DNA of 64,000 bases from CAVQJU01 sp963754955 (lineage in GTDB: Bacteria; Acidobacteriota; Vicinamibacteria; Vicinamibacterales; CAVVIG01). The stretch covers positions 1,364,001 through 1,428,000 of the forward strand of contig CAVWHY010000012.1 of NCBI GenBank assembly GCA_963754955.1, read 5' to 3'. Shown one piece after another: positions 18,802-27,007 of this stretch; position 1 is the stretch's first letter; every line of letters starts with the position of its first letter. The notes below the pieces were generated by a model. The model made no database searches, was not told where the DNA came from, and saw nothing but the letters and a program-made list of their open reading frames with translations. Made by a program: the position numbers and the translations under genes.

Positions 18802-19852
18802 CGCCGTCCGTGCGTGCCGCGTGCGCGTTTTTCATATCCGGCGCGCTCACCGCGGCATGCAGCCGCGCACCCGTGGCGACCGGCGCCGCCCATCTCGTCG
18901 AAACGTTCGCATGCGGCGATGGGAACCGAGGTCGCCCTGACCGCGTGGACGTCTGATGACTCGCGAGCCGAGGCGGCGTTTGCGGCGGTGTTCGGCGAGT
19001 TCGATCGTCTCGACGCGATGATGAGCGTCTGGACGCGAGGGCAGCGATATCGTCCGCCTCAACGCAGCAGCCGGCGACCATCCCGTTCCCGTCAGCACCG
19101 ACACGCGCGAGGTGCTGGGCGTGGCACGCCAGATCAGCGAGTCGACCGGCGGCCGGTTCGACGTCACGTTCGCCGCGCTGTCCGGCCTGTGGAAGTTCGA
19201 CAACCAGGACAAGGACGATCGCATCCCCGACCGCGGCGAGATCGCGAAACGTCTGCCGCTGATCAACTATCGCGACGTCGAAGTCGACGATCGCAGCAGG
19301 CACGGCGTTCCTGAAGCGGAAGGGCATGCGCGTGAACCTCGGCGGCATCGGCAAGGGCTACGCCGTCGATCGCGCGGTCGATATCCTCCGCCGGAGCGGA
19401 GTCCGCGACTTCATGATCCAGGCGGGCGGCGACATGTACGTCGGCGGGACGCGCGGCGACCGGCCGTGGCGCCTCGGCATCCGCGATCCGCGCGGCCCGG
19501 CTGATCAGGAGCTTCGCGATGCTCGATCTGACGGACGGCACGTTCAGCACGTCAGGCGACTACGAGCGCTTCTTCATGAAGGACGGCCGCCGCTACCACC
19601 ACATCCTGGATCTGAGCGTCGGGCGAGCCCGCGCGCGGCTGCCGCAGCGTGACGCTCGTGACGGAGCGCGCCGTCATCGCCGACGCGCTGGCCAAGGGCG
19701 TGTTCATCCTCGGCCCCGACGCCGGCATGGCGCTCATCGAGCGCACGCCGGGCGTGCAGGGCGTGATCGTGAGCGCGAAGAACGAGGTGCTGATTTCGTC
19801 GGGGCTGCGGGGAAAGCTTACGCTGTTGGCGCCGCCGACTGACGCGCCGTGA
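18798..19852 (+). CDS. apbE: FAD:protein FMN transferase, ApbE family (multiple frameshifts)
   Basis: ApbE transfers FMN from FAD to a Thr/Ser of exported electron-transfer proteins. Read across frames: lipoprotein-type signal (FISGALTAACSRAP), HAAMGTEVALTAWTSD, FDRLDAMMSVW, LGVARQISESTGGRFDVTFA, SGLWKFDNQDKDDRIPD, then VNLGGIGKGYAVDRAVDIL (the family's GGIGKGYA loop), IQAGGDMYVGG, TFSTSGDYERFF and the end of the T1/Mg domain ERAVIADALAKGVFILGPD. Indels lie near 18920, 19040, 19300, 19500 and 19640. All motifs are present, so the gene is probably intact. Its substrate is likely the FMN-binding protein encoded 1 kb downstream on the other strand. Confidence 0.85.
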
Positions 19853-20844
19853 AGTCGCTGCGCCGCCTGATGATGATCCAGTGCGGGCACTTCTGCTGGT
19901 CCAGGTAGAGCCGCTCGCAGTCGTCGCAGCGGACGCACTCGCTCTTGATGATCTTCGGGCCCTGAATGGCGCCCCACTGGCAGGTCTTCTCGCACATCTT
20001 GCAGGTGTTGCATTCCTTCCAGCGCTTGATCTTGAACACCGTCAGGTTCGAGAGCAGGCCGAGCGCGGCGCCGACCGGGCACAGGAACCGGCAGTAGAGG
20101 TTCCTGACGAACACGGTCGCGACGAGCAGCACCGCCAGGCCGATCCACATCACCACCGAGCCGTGGAAGCCGAACATCCAGAACGGCTCGATGTAGCGGT
20201 AGATCAACCGGTCGCGCGTGACGATGAAGTAGAGAATCGCGCCGGCGAGGATGCCGTACTTGATGAGCGACGCCCGGCGCTCGATCCTGAGCGGCACGTC
20301 GTAGCGCCAGCGCGCCGGCACGACCGCGATCCATCAGCTGCGTCAGCGCTCCGAACGCGCAGACGCGGCCGCAGTACAGCCGTCCCCACAGCACCGTCGA
20401 CGACGACGGTGAACGTCGCCAGCAGGTACCAGGCGAGGCTGTACTTGAAGATCGGCAGGCTCCAGTCGACGCAGCGCGAAGATGTTGACGATCGAGATGA
20501 GCTGGCTCTTGTAGAAACCCAGGTAGAGCACGGCGGCCGCGAACGTCACGTTCTTGAGCGCGACGCTCTTGCGGAAGAAGCTCACCAGCGCCAGGACGCG
20601 TGAACGCGGCGAACAGGCCGAGGTCCAGCGCCTGGCCGCGCGGCGATCTCGCGCCAGCCCGGCTCCTTCTCCTCCTCGTCGTCGAACTGCCAGCCTCGCC
20701 GCGGCAGGCTGCGCCGCCGGTGCCGGCGCAGGTTGAGCGGCCGCCGGCTGCGCGAAGGCCGCGAGCGTGGACCGCGGCGGCCGGCGACGAACAGCGAGGC
20801 AGACGAGCAGAATCAGCGTCGCGGCCCGGCGAGGCGCTCATCAT
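19818..20844 (-). CDS. NosR/NapH-like membrane polyferredoxin (frameshifted)
   Basis: Inner-membrane iron-sulfur protein of the NosR C-terminal/NapH/RdxA type. Visible parts are an N-terminal hydrophobic segment (AATLILLVCLAV), AAVLYLGFYKSQLISIVNI, LYCGRVCAFGALTQ and FVRNLYCRFLCPVGAALGLL (Cx3CP pairs at membrane helices). Two 4Fe-4S sites then follow: CNTCKMCEKTC (CxxCxxCx3C) and CVRCDDCERLYLDQQKC. Indels near 20800, 20650, 20470, 20400 and 20335 split it. Start 20844 overlaps the FMN-binding gene's stop. Together they resemble a NosR split into its FMN and iron-sulfur halves, moving electrons across the membrane to periplasmic flavin. Confidence 0.8.
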
Positions 20845-21385
20845 TTGGCGGGCTCCGGCGGCGCGAGCAGCTGCCGTGCGACACGGCGTGCGCTGTTTCT
20901 GACGGCGCGCGACGCGCTCGTCACGCTGATCGTGGCCCGCGAGACCGCGTCGATGTCGGCGCCGACCTTGAACGCGTCGCGGATGCTCTTGCCGCTGAAC
21001 TGCGCGGCAAAGCCGGAAGGTCCACCGAGAAGTTGCCGTACGGCTCGTGATGCTCGGTCACGATGACGCCGGTCAGCACGCCCTTCGGTGTCCATGCCGA
21101 CCAGCATCTTGATCGGGCCGTCGTACGCCCGCTCGAAGCGGCTCGCAGCTCCGTGGTCCAGAACGCCAGGCCGAGCAGCGTCTGCCCCGACCGCGCGTCG
21201 CCGGAGAAGGCCTTGAAGTGCGGCGGATCGCCCCCTTTGGGCGAAAATGCCGTGGCGGCGGGAAACAGCCGCTTGAGCAGCGCTTCCTGCTTGGCGTCGA
21301 TGCTTCCCTGGGCGACGACCGCTCGCGCGGCGAGGACCGTGGCGGCAAGCAGGGCGAGAACGGCAGCGTAACGGATGTTGTTCAC
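20841..21385 (-). CDS. Exported FMN-binding (NosR/RnfG-type) domain protein (frameshifted)
   Basis: About 180 residues from GTG 21385. The signal peptide (AAVLALLAATVLAARAVVA) is followed by EALLKRLFPAATAFSPK, then LGLAFWTTEL, GVLTGVIVTEHHEPYG and, in another frame, FAAQFSGKSIRDAF and VGADIDAVSRATISVTSA. The last stretch matches the covalent-FMN motif of RnfG/NqrC/NosR (DxxSGATxT/S), with Arg where Gly is usual; the Thr of SRATIS is the likely flavin attachment point. Indels near 21145, 21085 and 21020. It is followed by the polyferredoxin with a 4-base overlap, and faces apbE. Confidence 0.78.
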
Positions 21386-21406
21386 CGGTGCCTCGAGACG
21401 GCGCCG

Positions 21407-21423
21407 ATTATATCGTGTATAGT
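21407..21423. promoter_or_regulatory. Overlapping divergent -10 boxes
   Basis: On the minus strand TATAAT (21407-21412) lies 21 bases before the FMN-binding gene's GTG; on the plus strand TATAGT (21418-21423) lies 25 bases before ATG 21449. The two AT-rich words sit in an otherwise GC-rich gap, so they are credible divergent promoters. The -35 boxes are not clear. Confidence 0.6.
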
Positions 21424-21448
21424 TCGGGCCCATTCCCCGGAGATGCCC

Positions 21449-21944
21449 ATGATGAAGATTTTCGCGCGGAGCCCAGCGTATTCTGGCCGTTCTTACAACA
21501 GTGTTCATCCTGGACGCCGCGATACCTCCGATGTCGGCCCAGAGCACGGATAAGAACCCGCTGGCGCAGGTCAAGAGCTTCAAGTGCTCGTTCCCCGTCT
21601 ACACGGTGGGCGCGTGGAAAACCGGCGTGCCGCAGGCGCAGATCAAGCAGGCCGACCAGTTCACCCTCACCATCGATGAGATTGATACGGACAGCGGCAG
21701 CGGCCGCGTGACCGGAACGGCCGGTCCGGTCGAGGTCACGGCGCTGCTGACGGTCAGCAGCCTCCACTTCATGGAACGAAGCGTGACGGGCACGCTCAAC
21801 ATCACGACGATTTTCGTTTCCGACGGCGGCGCGAAGACGTTCCGGGCCGTGCACTCCCGCCACGACTACCTGCCGATGAGCATCCCTGGATTCACGTCCG
21901 AGCCGACAGTCACGCAGAACTACGGCACGTGCCAGGCCCCCTGA
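21449..21944 (+). CDS. Exported hypothetical protein
   Basis: About 165 residues. ATG 21449 follows a GGAG site. One indel near 21465 joins MMKIFAR to the signal peptide core RILAVLTTVFILDAAI. The mature protein reads VKSFKCSFPVYTVGAW, then FTLTIDEIDTDSGSGRVTG, VEVTALLTVSSLHFMER, GTLNITTIFV and a C-terminal PTVTQNYGTCQAP. It is beta-rich with two cysteines (in SFKCSF and YGTCQ) that could form a disulfide. I do not recognise the family. Confidence 0.65.
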
Positions 21945-21948
21945 GCGC

Positions 21949-21984
21949 TGAACCCTGAACCTTGAACCTTCCAACTCTTGAACC
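21949..21984. repeat. TGAACC array, 7-bp period
   Basis: TGAACC words at 21949, 21956 and 21963 are 7 bases apart, with another at 21979. It is the same word as in the array at 18046-18079, here as a single arm. The probable TTG start of the DUF3237 gene (21962) lies within it. Confidence 0.85.
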
Positions 21985-22435
21985 ACTCCTCGACATGCGC
22001 GTACAGGTGGGCCGCCGATCGAAATCGGCGCAGGTCGGGCGCGGACGGCGGCGCATCGTGCCGATCCTCGGCGGCACGTGCGAAGGCCGCGAGCGCTTTC
22101 ACGATCTGCTGACGGGCCGCGTGCTGCCGGGCGGCGCCGACTGGCAGCTGATTCATGACGACGGGCTCACCGAAGCGGACGCGCGGTATACAATCGAGAC
22201 GGATCGCGGGTCGCTCGTGTACGTGCAGAACCGCGGGCTCCGGCACGCGCCGCCGGACGTCATGAAGAAGCTGCTGGCCGGCGAATCCGTCGATCCCTCG
22301 CTCGTGTACTTCTGCTCGACGCCCACGTTCGAGACGGCCGCTCCGGAACTGCAGGCGCTCTCGCGCGACATCTTCGTCGGCGCCGGGGAACGTTACCCGT
22401 CCGAAGTGGTGATACGCTTCTGGAAGGTCGGATAA
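21962..22435 (+). CDS. DUF3237 (UPF0311) family protein
   Basis: 157 residues from TTG 21962. The sequence fits DUF3237 beta-barrel proteins from end to end: LEPLLDMRVQVG, GRRRIVPILGGTCEGR, RVLPGGADWQLIHDDG, DARYTIETDRGSLVYVQNRG and LVYFCSTPTFETAAPE, ending VVIRFWKVG. I prefer the TTG start because the family normally begins with LEPLxxxRVxV; ATG 21994 would cut into that strand. The function is unknown. The bicupin gene follows within 4 bases. Confidence 0.85.
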   Translation: MNLPTLEPLLDMRVQVGRRSKSAQVGRGRRRIVPILGGTCEGRERFHDLLTGRVLPGGADWQLIHDDGLTEADARYTIETDRGSLVYVQNRGLRHAPPDVMKKLLAGESVDPSLVYFCSTPTFETAAPELQALSRDIFVGAGERYPSEVVIRFWKVG

Positions 22436-22438
22436 CCC

Positions 22439-23456
22439 GTGAACGCCTCAGTCGCGCTGGCGGCTCTTGTCGAACAGCTTCGAACCGATTCGCCGATCGG
22501 CATCCTCGAAGAGGCGGAGCGCAAGCTCAAGACGCACCTTCGGCAGGAGCTGTTGACGCCGCTCGACGGATCGGCGCTGCGCGAACTGGCGACGCTTCAG
22601 CAGCAGCTCGGATTCCTGCTCAAGTACAAGTCGTACGCCGTCAAGGCGGCGAGCCCGCTCGGTTACTCGGTGTTCCTTCAGCGGCCGCGCGAAGGCTTCA
22701 GCTTCCAGCAGCACGTCGAGCACAAGACCGAGCTGTTCTACTTCATCGACGTGCTGCCGGGCGGCTACGTCTTCCTGTGCGACATCTCCGAGTGGCGGCA
22801 GGTCTACGATCCGGACAGGTTTCTGGCGTGGCTCGGCGGCGCGCCCGACCAGGCTTACGAGCGCTTCAAGTTCGTTCCACGGCCCGGCGACGTCATCGTC
22901 ATCGACAAGCTGAACGTCGTCCACACGGTGGTCGGCTGCACGCTGGCGGAGTTCGCCACCGTGTCCACGGACATGGTCGATCGGCTCCACGACCAGAACC
23001 AGCACAGGCTCGTCCCGGCGGAATTCACCAGGAACTACGCTGAGGAACGGCTGCGCGGGCTGCGCTGGCCCGACGCGTCACAGCGCGTGACGGCCGGCTC
23101 GGACGGGTGGCGCCGCACGGCCATCCCATCAGACCGTGTGCCGGGCGGGCAGCGAACCCTGCTGAACGACGACGGCGTCGTGATGGCCGCGACGTACCGG
23201 TTCGGCGCCGGCGCAGTCAGCGAGATCGGAGCGGATTCGGCACGCGCCACGAGCCTGCACATCGTCAGCGGGTCGGGCCGCATCGTGCTGGGCGATGCCG
23301 GCCGAGATGCGCCGCACCTCTCCGCCGACACTGCCTGCGCGTGCGGGGGATCTGTTCTTCATCGCGCCCGGCGCGCACTTCGGCTTCGTCAACGAGCATA
23401 CCGACCCGCTGGTGGTCGCCGAGCACCGCATTCCACACGAGATCGCGTTCGTCTGA
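22439..23456 (+). CDS. Bicupin protein (one frameshift)
   Basis: About 338 residues from GTG 22439. After a helical N-terminus (KLKTHLRQELLTPLDG), a first cupin contains FQQHVEHKTELFYFIDVL and PGDVIVIDKLNVVHTVVGC, resembling phosphomannose-isomerase-like cupins. A second cupin has TSLHIVSGSGRIVLGDA and, after an indel near 23320, GDLFFIAPGAHFGFVNEHTD and AEHRIPHEIAFV. The histidines in the first cupin are consistent with a metal site. It is a sugar-isomerase-like or regulatory cupin of unknown substrate. The stop at 23454-23456 is in the corrected frame. Confidence 0.68.
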
Positions 23457-23499
23457 GCACGTCTGCGGCCAGTGCGTGCAACCAGGAGAGGTGCATCCA

Positions 23500-24054
23500 G
23501 CCATCTGCTGCTGTCAGCGGTGTATATTTGTTTCTGTCCTATCGATTCGACAACCGCTTCGTCCTCTCGCTCGGTCTTTCGTCGCTGGTCGAGGGGGTTC
23601 GGATTGCGGGCCGGCGTGCACAACTCCCTGTTCGGCCCGATCGCGGACGCGGCCTCCCTGCGTCCGTGCGCGCTCGCGTACGGCGGCATGGTCGCTGTCG
23701 CCGGGCGCTCCTTCATCGGGCCGGCATCAAGCGACACTTTCTCGAAGCCTACCTGCACGTCGCGGCGAACGTGCTGTTTCTTGCGGTCCCTCCGGTGTTC
23801 TGGAGCGGGGGCACGAGTGGGTGTACGTGATGACCCTGTGCGTGCTCGCGGGCCTTGCCGCCGCCCAGGGCATTCGTCCGAAGAGATTCGCGTTCGTCGC
23901 GTACGGGATCCTCTATGCCTACGCCGGCATCTGCATCCAGGTGCTGCGTGACGCTCGCCGGGACTCGGGCGTGTTCGCCTATTTCACGGTGTCGGGCGTG
24001 CTGGTGCTTGCCGGCCTGATCGTGCTCGCGCGGCGCTTCGGCAGCGAGGAATGA
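23500..24054 (+). pseudogene. C-terminal half of a DUF2157-like membrane protein
   Basis: Across frames one reads YLFLSYRFDNRFVLSLGLSS, FGLRAGVHNSLFGPIADAA, FLEAYLHVAANVLFLAV, EWVYVMTLCVLAGLAAAQGI, then FVAYGILYAYAGICIQVLRD and VFAYFTVSGVLVLAGLIVLA. These are the last membrane helices of a DUF2157-type integral membrane protein. No start codon and no N-terminal domain are visible upstream: the bicupin stop lies only about 45 bases before. Indels near 23600, 23700 and 23810 add to the damage. Because the N-terminal part is absent and not merely out of frame, I call it a fragment. Confidence 0.55.
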
Positions 24055-24185
24055 GGCTCTACACGCCGGAACAAGAAGAACGGATCGGCGTGCAGGCGCT
24101 CGTCCGCGAGTGGGCGCGTTCGAAGCCGCTCGACCCCTTCAGCTGGCGCGGCTCGAACGCGATCTCAAGACAGATTTCCGGCGAC
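24051..24185 (+). pseudogene. N-terminal fragment of a DUF2157-like membrane protein
   Basis: ATG 24051 overlaps the previous stop (ATGA). It begins MRLYTPEQEERIGVQALVRE and, after one indel near 24130, continues LARLERDLKTDFRR, the typical soluble head of DUF2157-type proteins. The similarity then stops abruptly at about 24185 and none of the membrane helices follow. With the preceding C-terminal half it looks like two neighbouring paralogues that lost opposite ends. Confidence 0.5.
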
Positions 24186-24188
24186 GTT

Positions 24189-24336
24189 ATGAAAGTTCTT
24201 TATCGTCAGTCTGGCCACCGCCTCCGTGCTTGCCACGGGCTGCGCGGGTTCCACATCGACCACCACGTCTCCGTCGTCGCCGTCCGGGTTTCCGGCGTCC
24301 CGGTCAGACCAAAAGGCTCTCACTCCGGCCCGGTAA
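24189..24336 (+). CDS. Tiny lipoprotein (one-base frameshift after start)
   Basis: ATG 24189 is followed by AAA and, if one G is dropped, FFIVSLATASVLATGCAGST, a textbook lipoprotein signal with lipobox LATGC. A low-complexity Ser/Thr/Pro tail (STTTSPSSPSGFPASRSDQK) then runs to TAA at 24334. It would be about 48 residues in all. It may be an entericidin-like small lipoprotein or a truncated larger one. Confidence 0.45.
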
Positions 24337-24383
24337 ATCGTCACGGGAACCCAAACCGGCTCAACCCCGGCTAATCTAGGCGG

Positions 24384-24914
24384 ATGCACAGGACGGTACT
24401 GGCTCTTTCCTTTTCGTTGGCCGCCTGCGGGCTGCCGCTGATGGCGCAAACGGCGCCAACGAATACCGCTCAGCAGGTTCACGCCGACTTGAACCAGTTG
24501 ATGCGCGGCGTCCTGTATCCGGCCGCCAACGTCGTGTTCTCGGCGCAATCCGACAACCCAGGAGATGTGAAGCCCATTCCAGGTCAGGACCCTTCAATGG
24601 CGACTGACCCTCTCACGAGCACGTTCGGGGGTTGGGTGGCGGTCGAGAACGCCGCGCTGGCCCTCGCCGAGTCCGCCAACCTGCTGATGATTCCAGGGCG
24701 AAGTTGCCGCAACGGCGCACCCGTTCCGACGAAGGACCCGGCCTGGGAGATGTTCGTGCAGGAGGTTCGCGACGTCAGCATGAAAGCCTATAAAGCCGCC
24801 CAGGCCAAAGATCAGGACAAGATGATCGACATCTCCGAGACGTTGAGCAAGGCGTGCGCCGGTTGCCACCGCAAATGGCGCGACCGGCGGACGCCGGACA
24901 ACCGGTGCAAGTAG
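24384..24914 (+). CDS. Exported class II (c'-type) cytochrome c
   Basis: 176 residues. The signal peptide (LALSFSLAACGLPLMAQ) precedes a helical domain (QQVHADLNQLMRGVLYPAAN, LALAESANLLMIPG, AWEMFVQEVRDVSMKAYKAA). The haem site is near the C-terminus, SKACAGCHRKWR. A C-terminal CXXCH on a four-helix bundle is the class II cytochrome c layout (cytochrome c' or c-556). These proteins bind NO or shuttle electrons in the periplasm. A TAATCT box at 24372-24377 lies 6 bases before the ATG, so it is likely leaderless and separately transcribed. It converges with the CarH-led operon. Confidence 0.85.
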   Translation: MHRTVLALSFSLAACGLPLMAQTAPTNTAQQVHADLNQLMRGVLYPAANVVFSAQSDNPGDVKPIPGQDPSMATDPLTSTFGGWVAVENAALALAESANLLMIPGRSCRNGAPVPTKDPAWEMFVQEVRDVSMKAYKAAQAKDQDKMIDISETLSKACAGCHRKWRDRRTPDNRCK

Positions 24915-24924
24915 AGCGACTGAG

Positions 24925-26394
24925 TCACCCGCGGGTGTCTTTGGCCCGCAGCGCAATCGCTCGCAGCATCCCTCCGAAGATCACGGCGTGCACCGGAAGG
25001 AGCACGTACCAGTAGAGCAGCCCGGATAGCCCGGCGGGTTCGAACACGGCCGTCTGGTGGACGACGGCCCCGTCGGCAGCCGGCACGACGTCGAATTCGA
25101 GCCACGCGCGTCCAGGCAGTCTCATTTCGGCGGCGAGCCTCAGGCGCCGCCCGGGTTCGTATGCCTCGACGCGCCAGAAGTCGAGCGTATCGCCCACTGC
25201 GGGCTCGTTCGGATCGCGTCGTCCTCGACGCATCCCGACGCCGCCCACGAGCAGGTCGATCGCGCCCCTGATTCGCCACAGCCAGGTGGCGTAGTACCAC
25301 CCCTGGTCGCCCCCGATCGTCGCGATCGACGCGAAGGCGCGCCCGGCGTCGACCGCCACGTGGATCTGGCGCCGATCGTTCAACCTCCCGCCGAAGCGCG
25401 TGTCGGCGGGTGACGATGCGGCTCCGCCAGAGGAGCGCGCATCCGACCACCGCGTCAGCGCGAAGGCTCGATCCTCGGACCGAATGGCGCGACCGATCGC
25501 TTCGCGCAGGCCGACCGGCCTGATCGGAAAGTCCGCCAGCGCCGTGCGATCGGTGACCACAGACCGGTTCTTCAGCCCCGCGATCAGTTCGCGCCCGACT
25601 CGTGCGTAGACGGGCGTGACGAGCCCGAGCCAGAGACTCGACAAACGAGGCGTCAGCAACGGAACCGAGATCATCACGCGCTTCAACCCACGCTGCCTCG
25701 CGTACTCGCGCATCACGTCGCCGTAGCTCGCTTGATCGGCGCCGCCGATTTCGAACGTGCGGCTCTCGCCGTGCGGCAGCTGAAGCGCAGCGGCAAGATA
25801 GGCGAGCACGTCGTCGATGCCGATCGGCTGCGCCAGCGTCGACACCCACCGGGGGCAAATCATGACGGGCAACCGCTCGACGAGCGCGCGAATCAGCTCG
25901 AACGACAGGCTCCCCGACCCGATCACGACGGACGCGCGAAATTCCACGACGGGAACGCCGCTTTCGCGCAGCACCCGTCCGGTTTCGATCCGGCTGCTGA
26001 GATGCTTGCTGAACACTTCGTTGCCCGTCGCCAGGCCGCCGAGGTACACGATCCGGCGAACCCCGGCTCGCCGCGCCGCATCGCCGAAGTGGCGGGCGGC
26101 CACGCGATCCGTTTCGCCGTAGTCGCCATGCGCCCCCATGGAGTGCACCAGGTAGTAGGCCACATCGACGCCTGCGAAGGCGCGATCGAGCGACGATGGG
26201 TCGAGCAGGTCCCCCGCGACGACCTCGGTTGTCGGCGACACCCGGGACGCGAGCGCAGCTGGTTGCCGCGCGAGACAGCGCAATCGAACACCCGCTGATT
26301 CGAGGACCGGTACCAGCCGTCCCCCGATGTAGCCGGTCGCGCCGGTCACGAGCACGTGTGGCCGATCAGGGAGTGCCGGCTCGTGCACCATCAC
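24925..26394 (-). CDS. NAD(P)-binding SDR-like protein with DUF2867 domain
   Basis: 489 residues. Residues ~12-230 form an atypical SDR/NmrA-like Rossmann domain: HVLVTGATGYIGGRLVPVLE (GxxGxxG), VAYYLVHSMGAHGDYGETDR, VRRIVYLGGLATGNEVFSKH. The C-terminal ~160 residues are DUF2867: GDQGWYYATWLWRIRGAIDL, GDTLDFWRVEAYEPGRRLRL, FEPAGLSGLLYWYVLLPVH. The same architecture is widespread beside LitR/CarH photoreceptors and photolyases (established association, as I recall). The start (GTG 26394 or ATG 26391) overlaps the redoxin stop; it is the last gene of the leftward operon. Confidence 0.9.
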   Translation of the reverse strand: MMVHEPALPDRPHVLVTGATGYIGGRLVPVLESAGVRLRCLARQPAALASRVSPTTEVVAGDLLDPSSLDRAFAGVDVAYYLVHSMGAHGDYGETDRVAARHFGDAARRAGVRRIVYLGGLATGNEVFSKHLSSRIETGRVLRESGVPVVEFRASVVIGSGSLSFELIRALVERLPVMICPRWVSTLAQPIGIDDVLAYLAAALQLPHGESRTFEIGGADQASYGDVMREYARQRGLKRVMISVPLLTPRLSSLWLGLVTPVYARVGRELIAGLKNRSVVTDRTALADFPIRPVGLREAIGRAIRSEDRAFALTRWSDARSSGGAASSPADTRFGGRLNDRRQIHVAVDAGRAFASIATIGGDQGWYYATWLWRIRGAIDLLVGGVGMRRGRRDPNEPAVGDTLDFWRVEAYEPGRRLRLAAEMRLPGRAWLEFDVVPAADGAVVHQTAVFEPAGLSGLLYWYVLLPVHAVIFGGMLRAIALRAKDTRG

Positions 26395-27002
26395 GGATCG
26401 CGCCGCCGATGCGCCGAACCGTGATCGGATTCCGCCTGTTGGCCGCCGGCGAGCGACCTGAGCACGGCGTGCAGTTCATCGGCCCGCGACTGGTCGAAGG
26501 CGCCGTGATGAATCCACCGCACGATTCCTTCCCTGTCGACGACGATCAGGTAGGCGTCGTTTTCGTGCGCCGCAGAGTAGAGGAGCCGCTTCTTCCATTC
26601 GCCAGTGCCTCCGTAGACCGTGAGGACATGGTCGTGAAGTTCGGCGGGCGTGCCATTTCGCATGCCGCGGTCGATGAACCAGCGGCCGAGCGTCGCCGCG
26701 CCGCCAATCATCGGCACTTCGAGGAACGTGACTTCGGACGTCGAACCGATCGACGCCCGGTACCAGTCTGCCCATGCCTCGACCGGAAAACGGGACTTGT
26801 ACGTGAAGCCCATCGCGATCAGCGCGACCTTGCCGGCCGCCGCCTGCGGAAGCACGGCCTCACTTCCTGTCAGGAGATGTCCACTGAGACGGGGGAGCGG
26901 ATCGCCGATCCGCAGCGCTTCCTGCCCCGCCGCGGCTGCGAGCGTCGCAATGGACATCATGACGACTCCCATGAAACATACGGTGGCGAGAACGCGGGAC
27001 AT
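26391..27002 (-). CDS. Exported thioredoxin-fold (redoxin/ATP10-like) protein
   Basis: 203 residues. The signal peptide (VMMSIATLAAAAG) is followed by a peroxiredoxin-like opening (LRIGDPLPRLSGHLLTG) and KVALIAMGFTYKSRFPVEAW where AhpC/TSA proteins carry their active Cys; here no cysteine is present. VTFLEVPMIGGAATLGRWF, VYGGTGEWKKRLLYSAAHEN and AYLIVVDREGIVRWIHHG complete the fold. The lack of Cys suggests a non-redox or chaperone-like function. It starts 5 bases after the TonB receptor's stop and overlaps the next gene. Confidence 0.75.
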   Translation of the reverse strand: MSRVLATVCFMGVVMMSIATLAAAAGQEALRIGDPLPRLSGHLLTGSEAVLPQAAAGKVALIAMGFTYKSRFPVEAWADWYRASIGSTSEVTFLEVPMIGGAATLGRWFIDRGMRNGTPAELHDHVLTVYGGTGEWKKRLLYSAAHENDAYLIVVDREGIVRWIHHGAFDQSRADELHAVLRSLAGGQQAESDHGSAHRRRDP

Positions 27003-27007
27003 GATGT

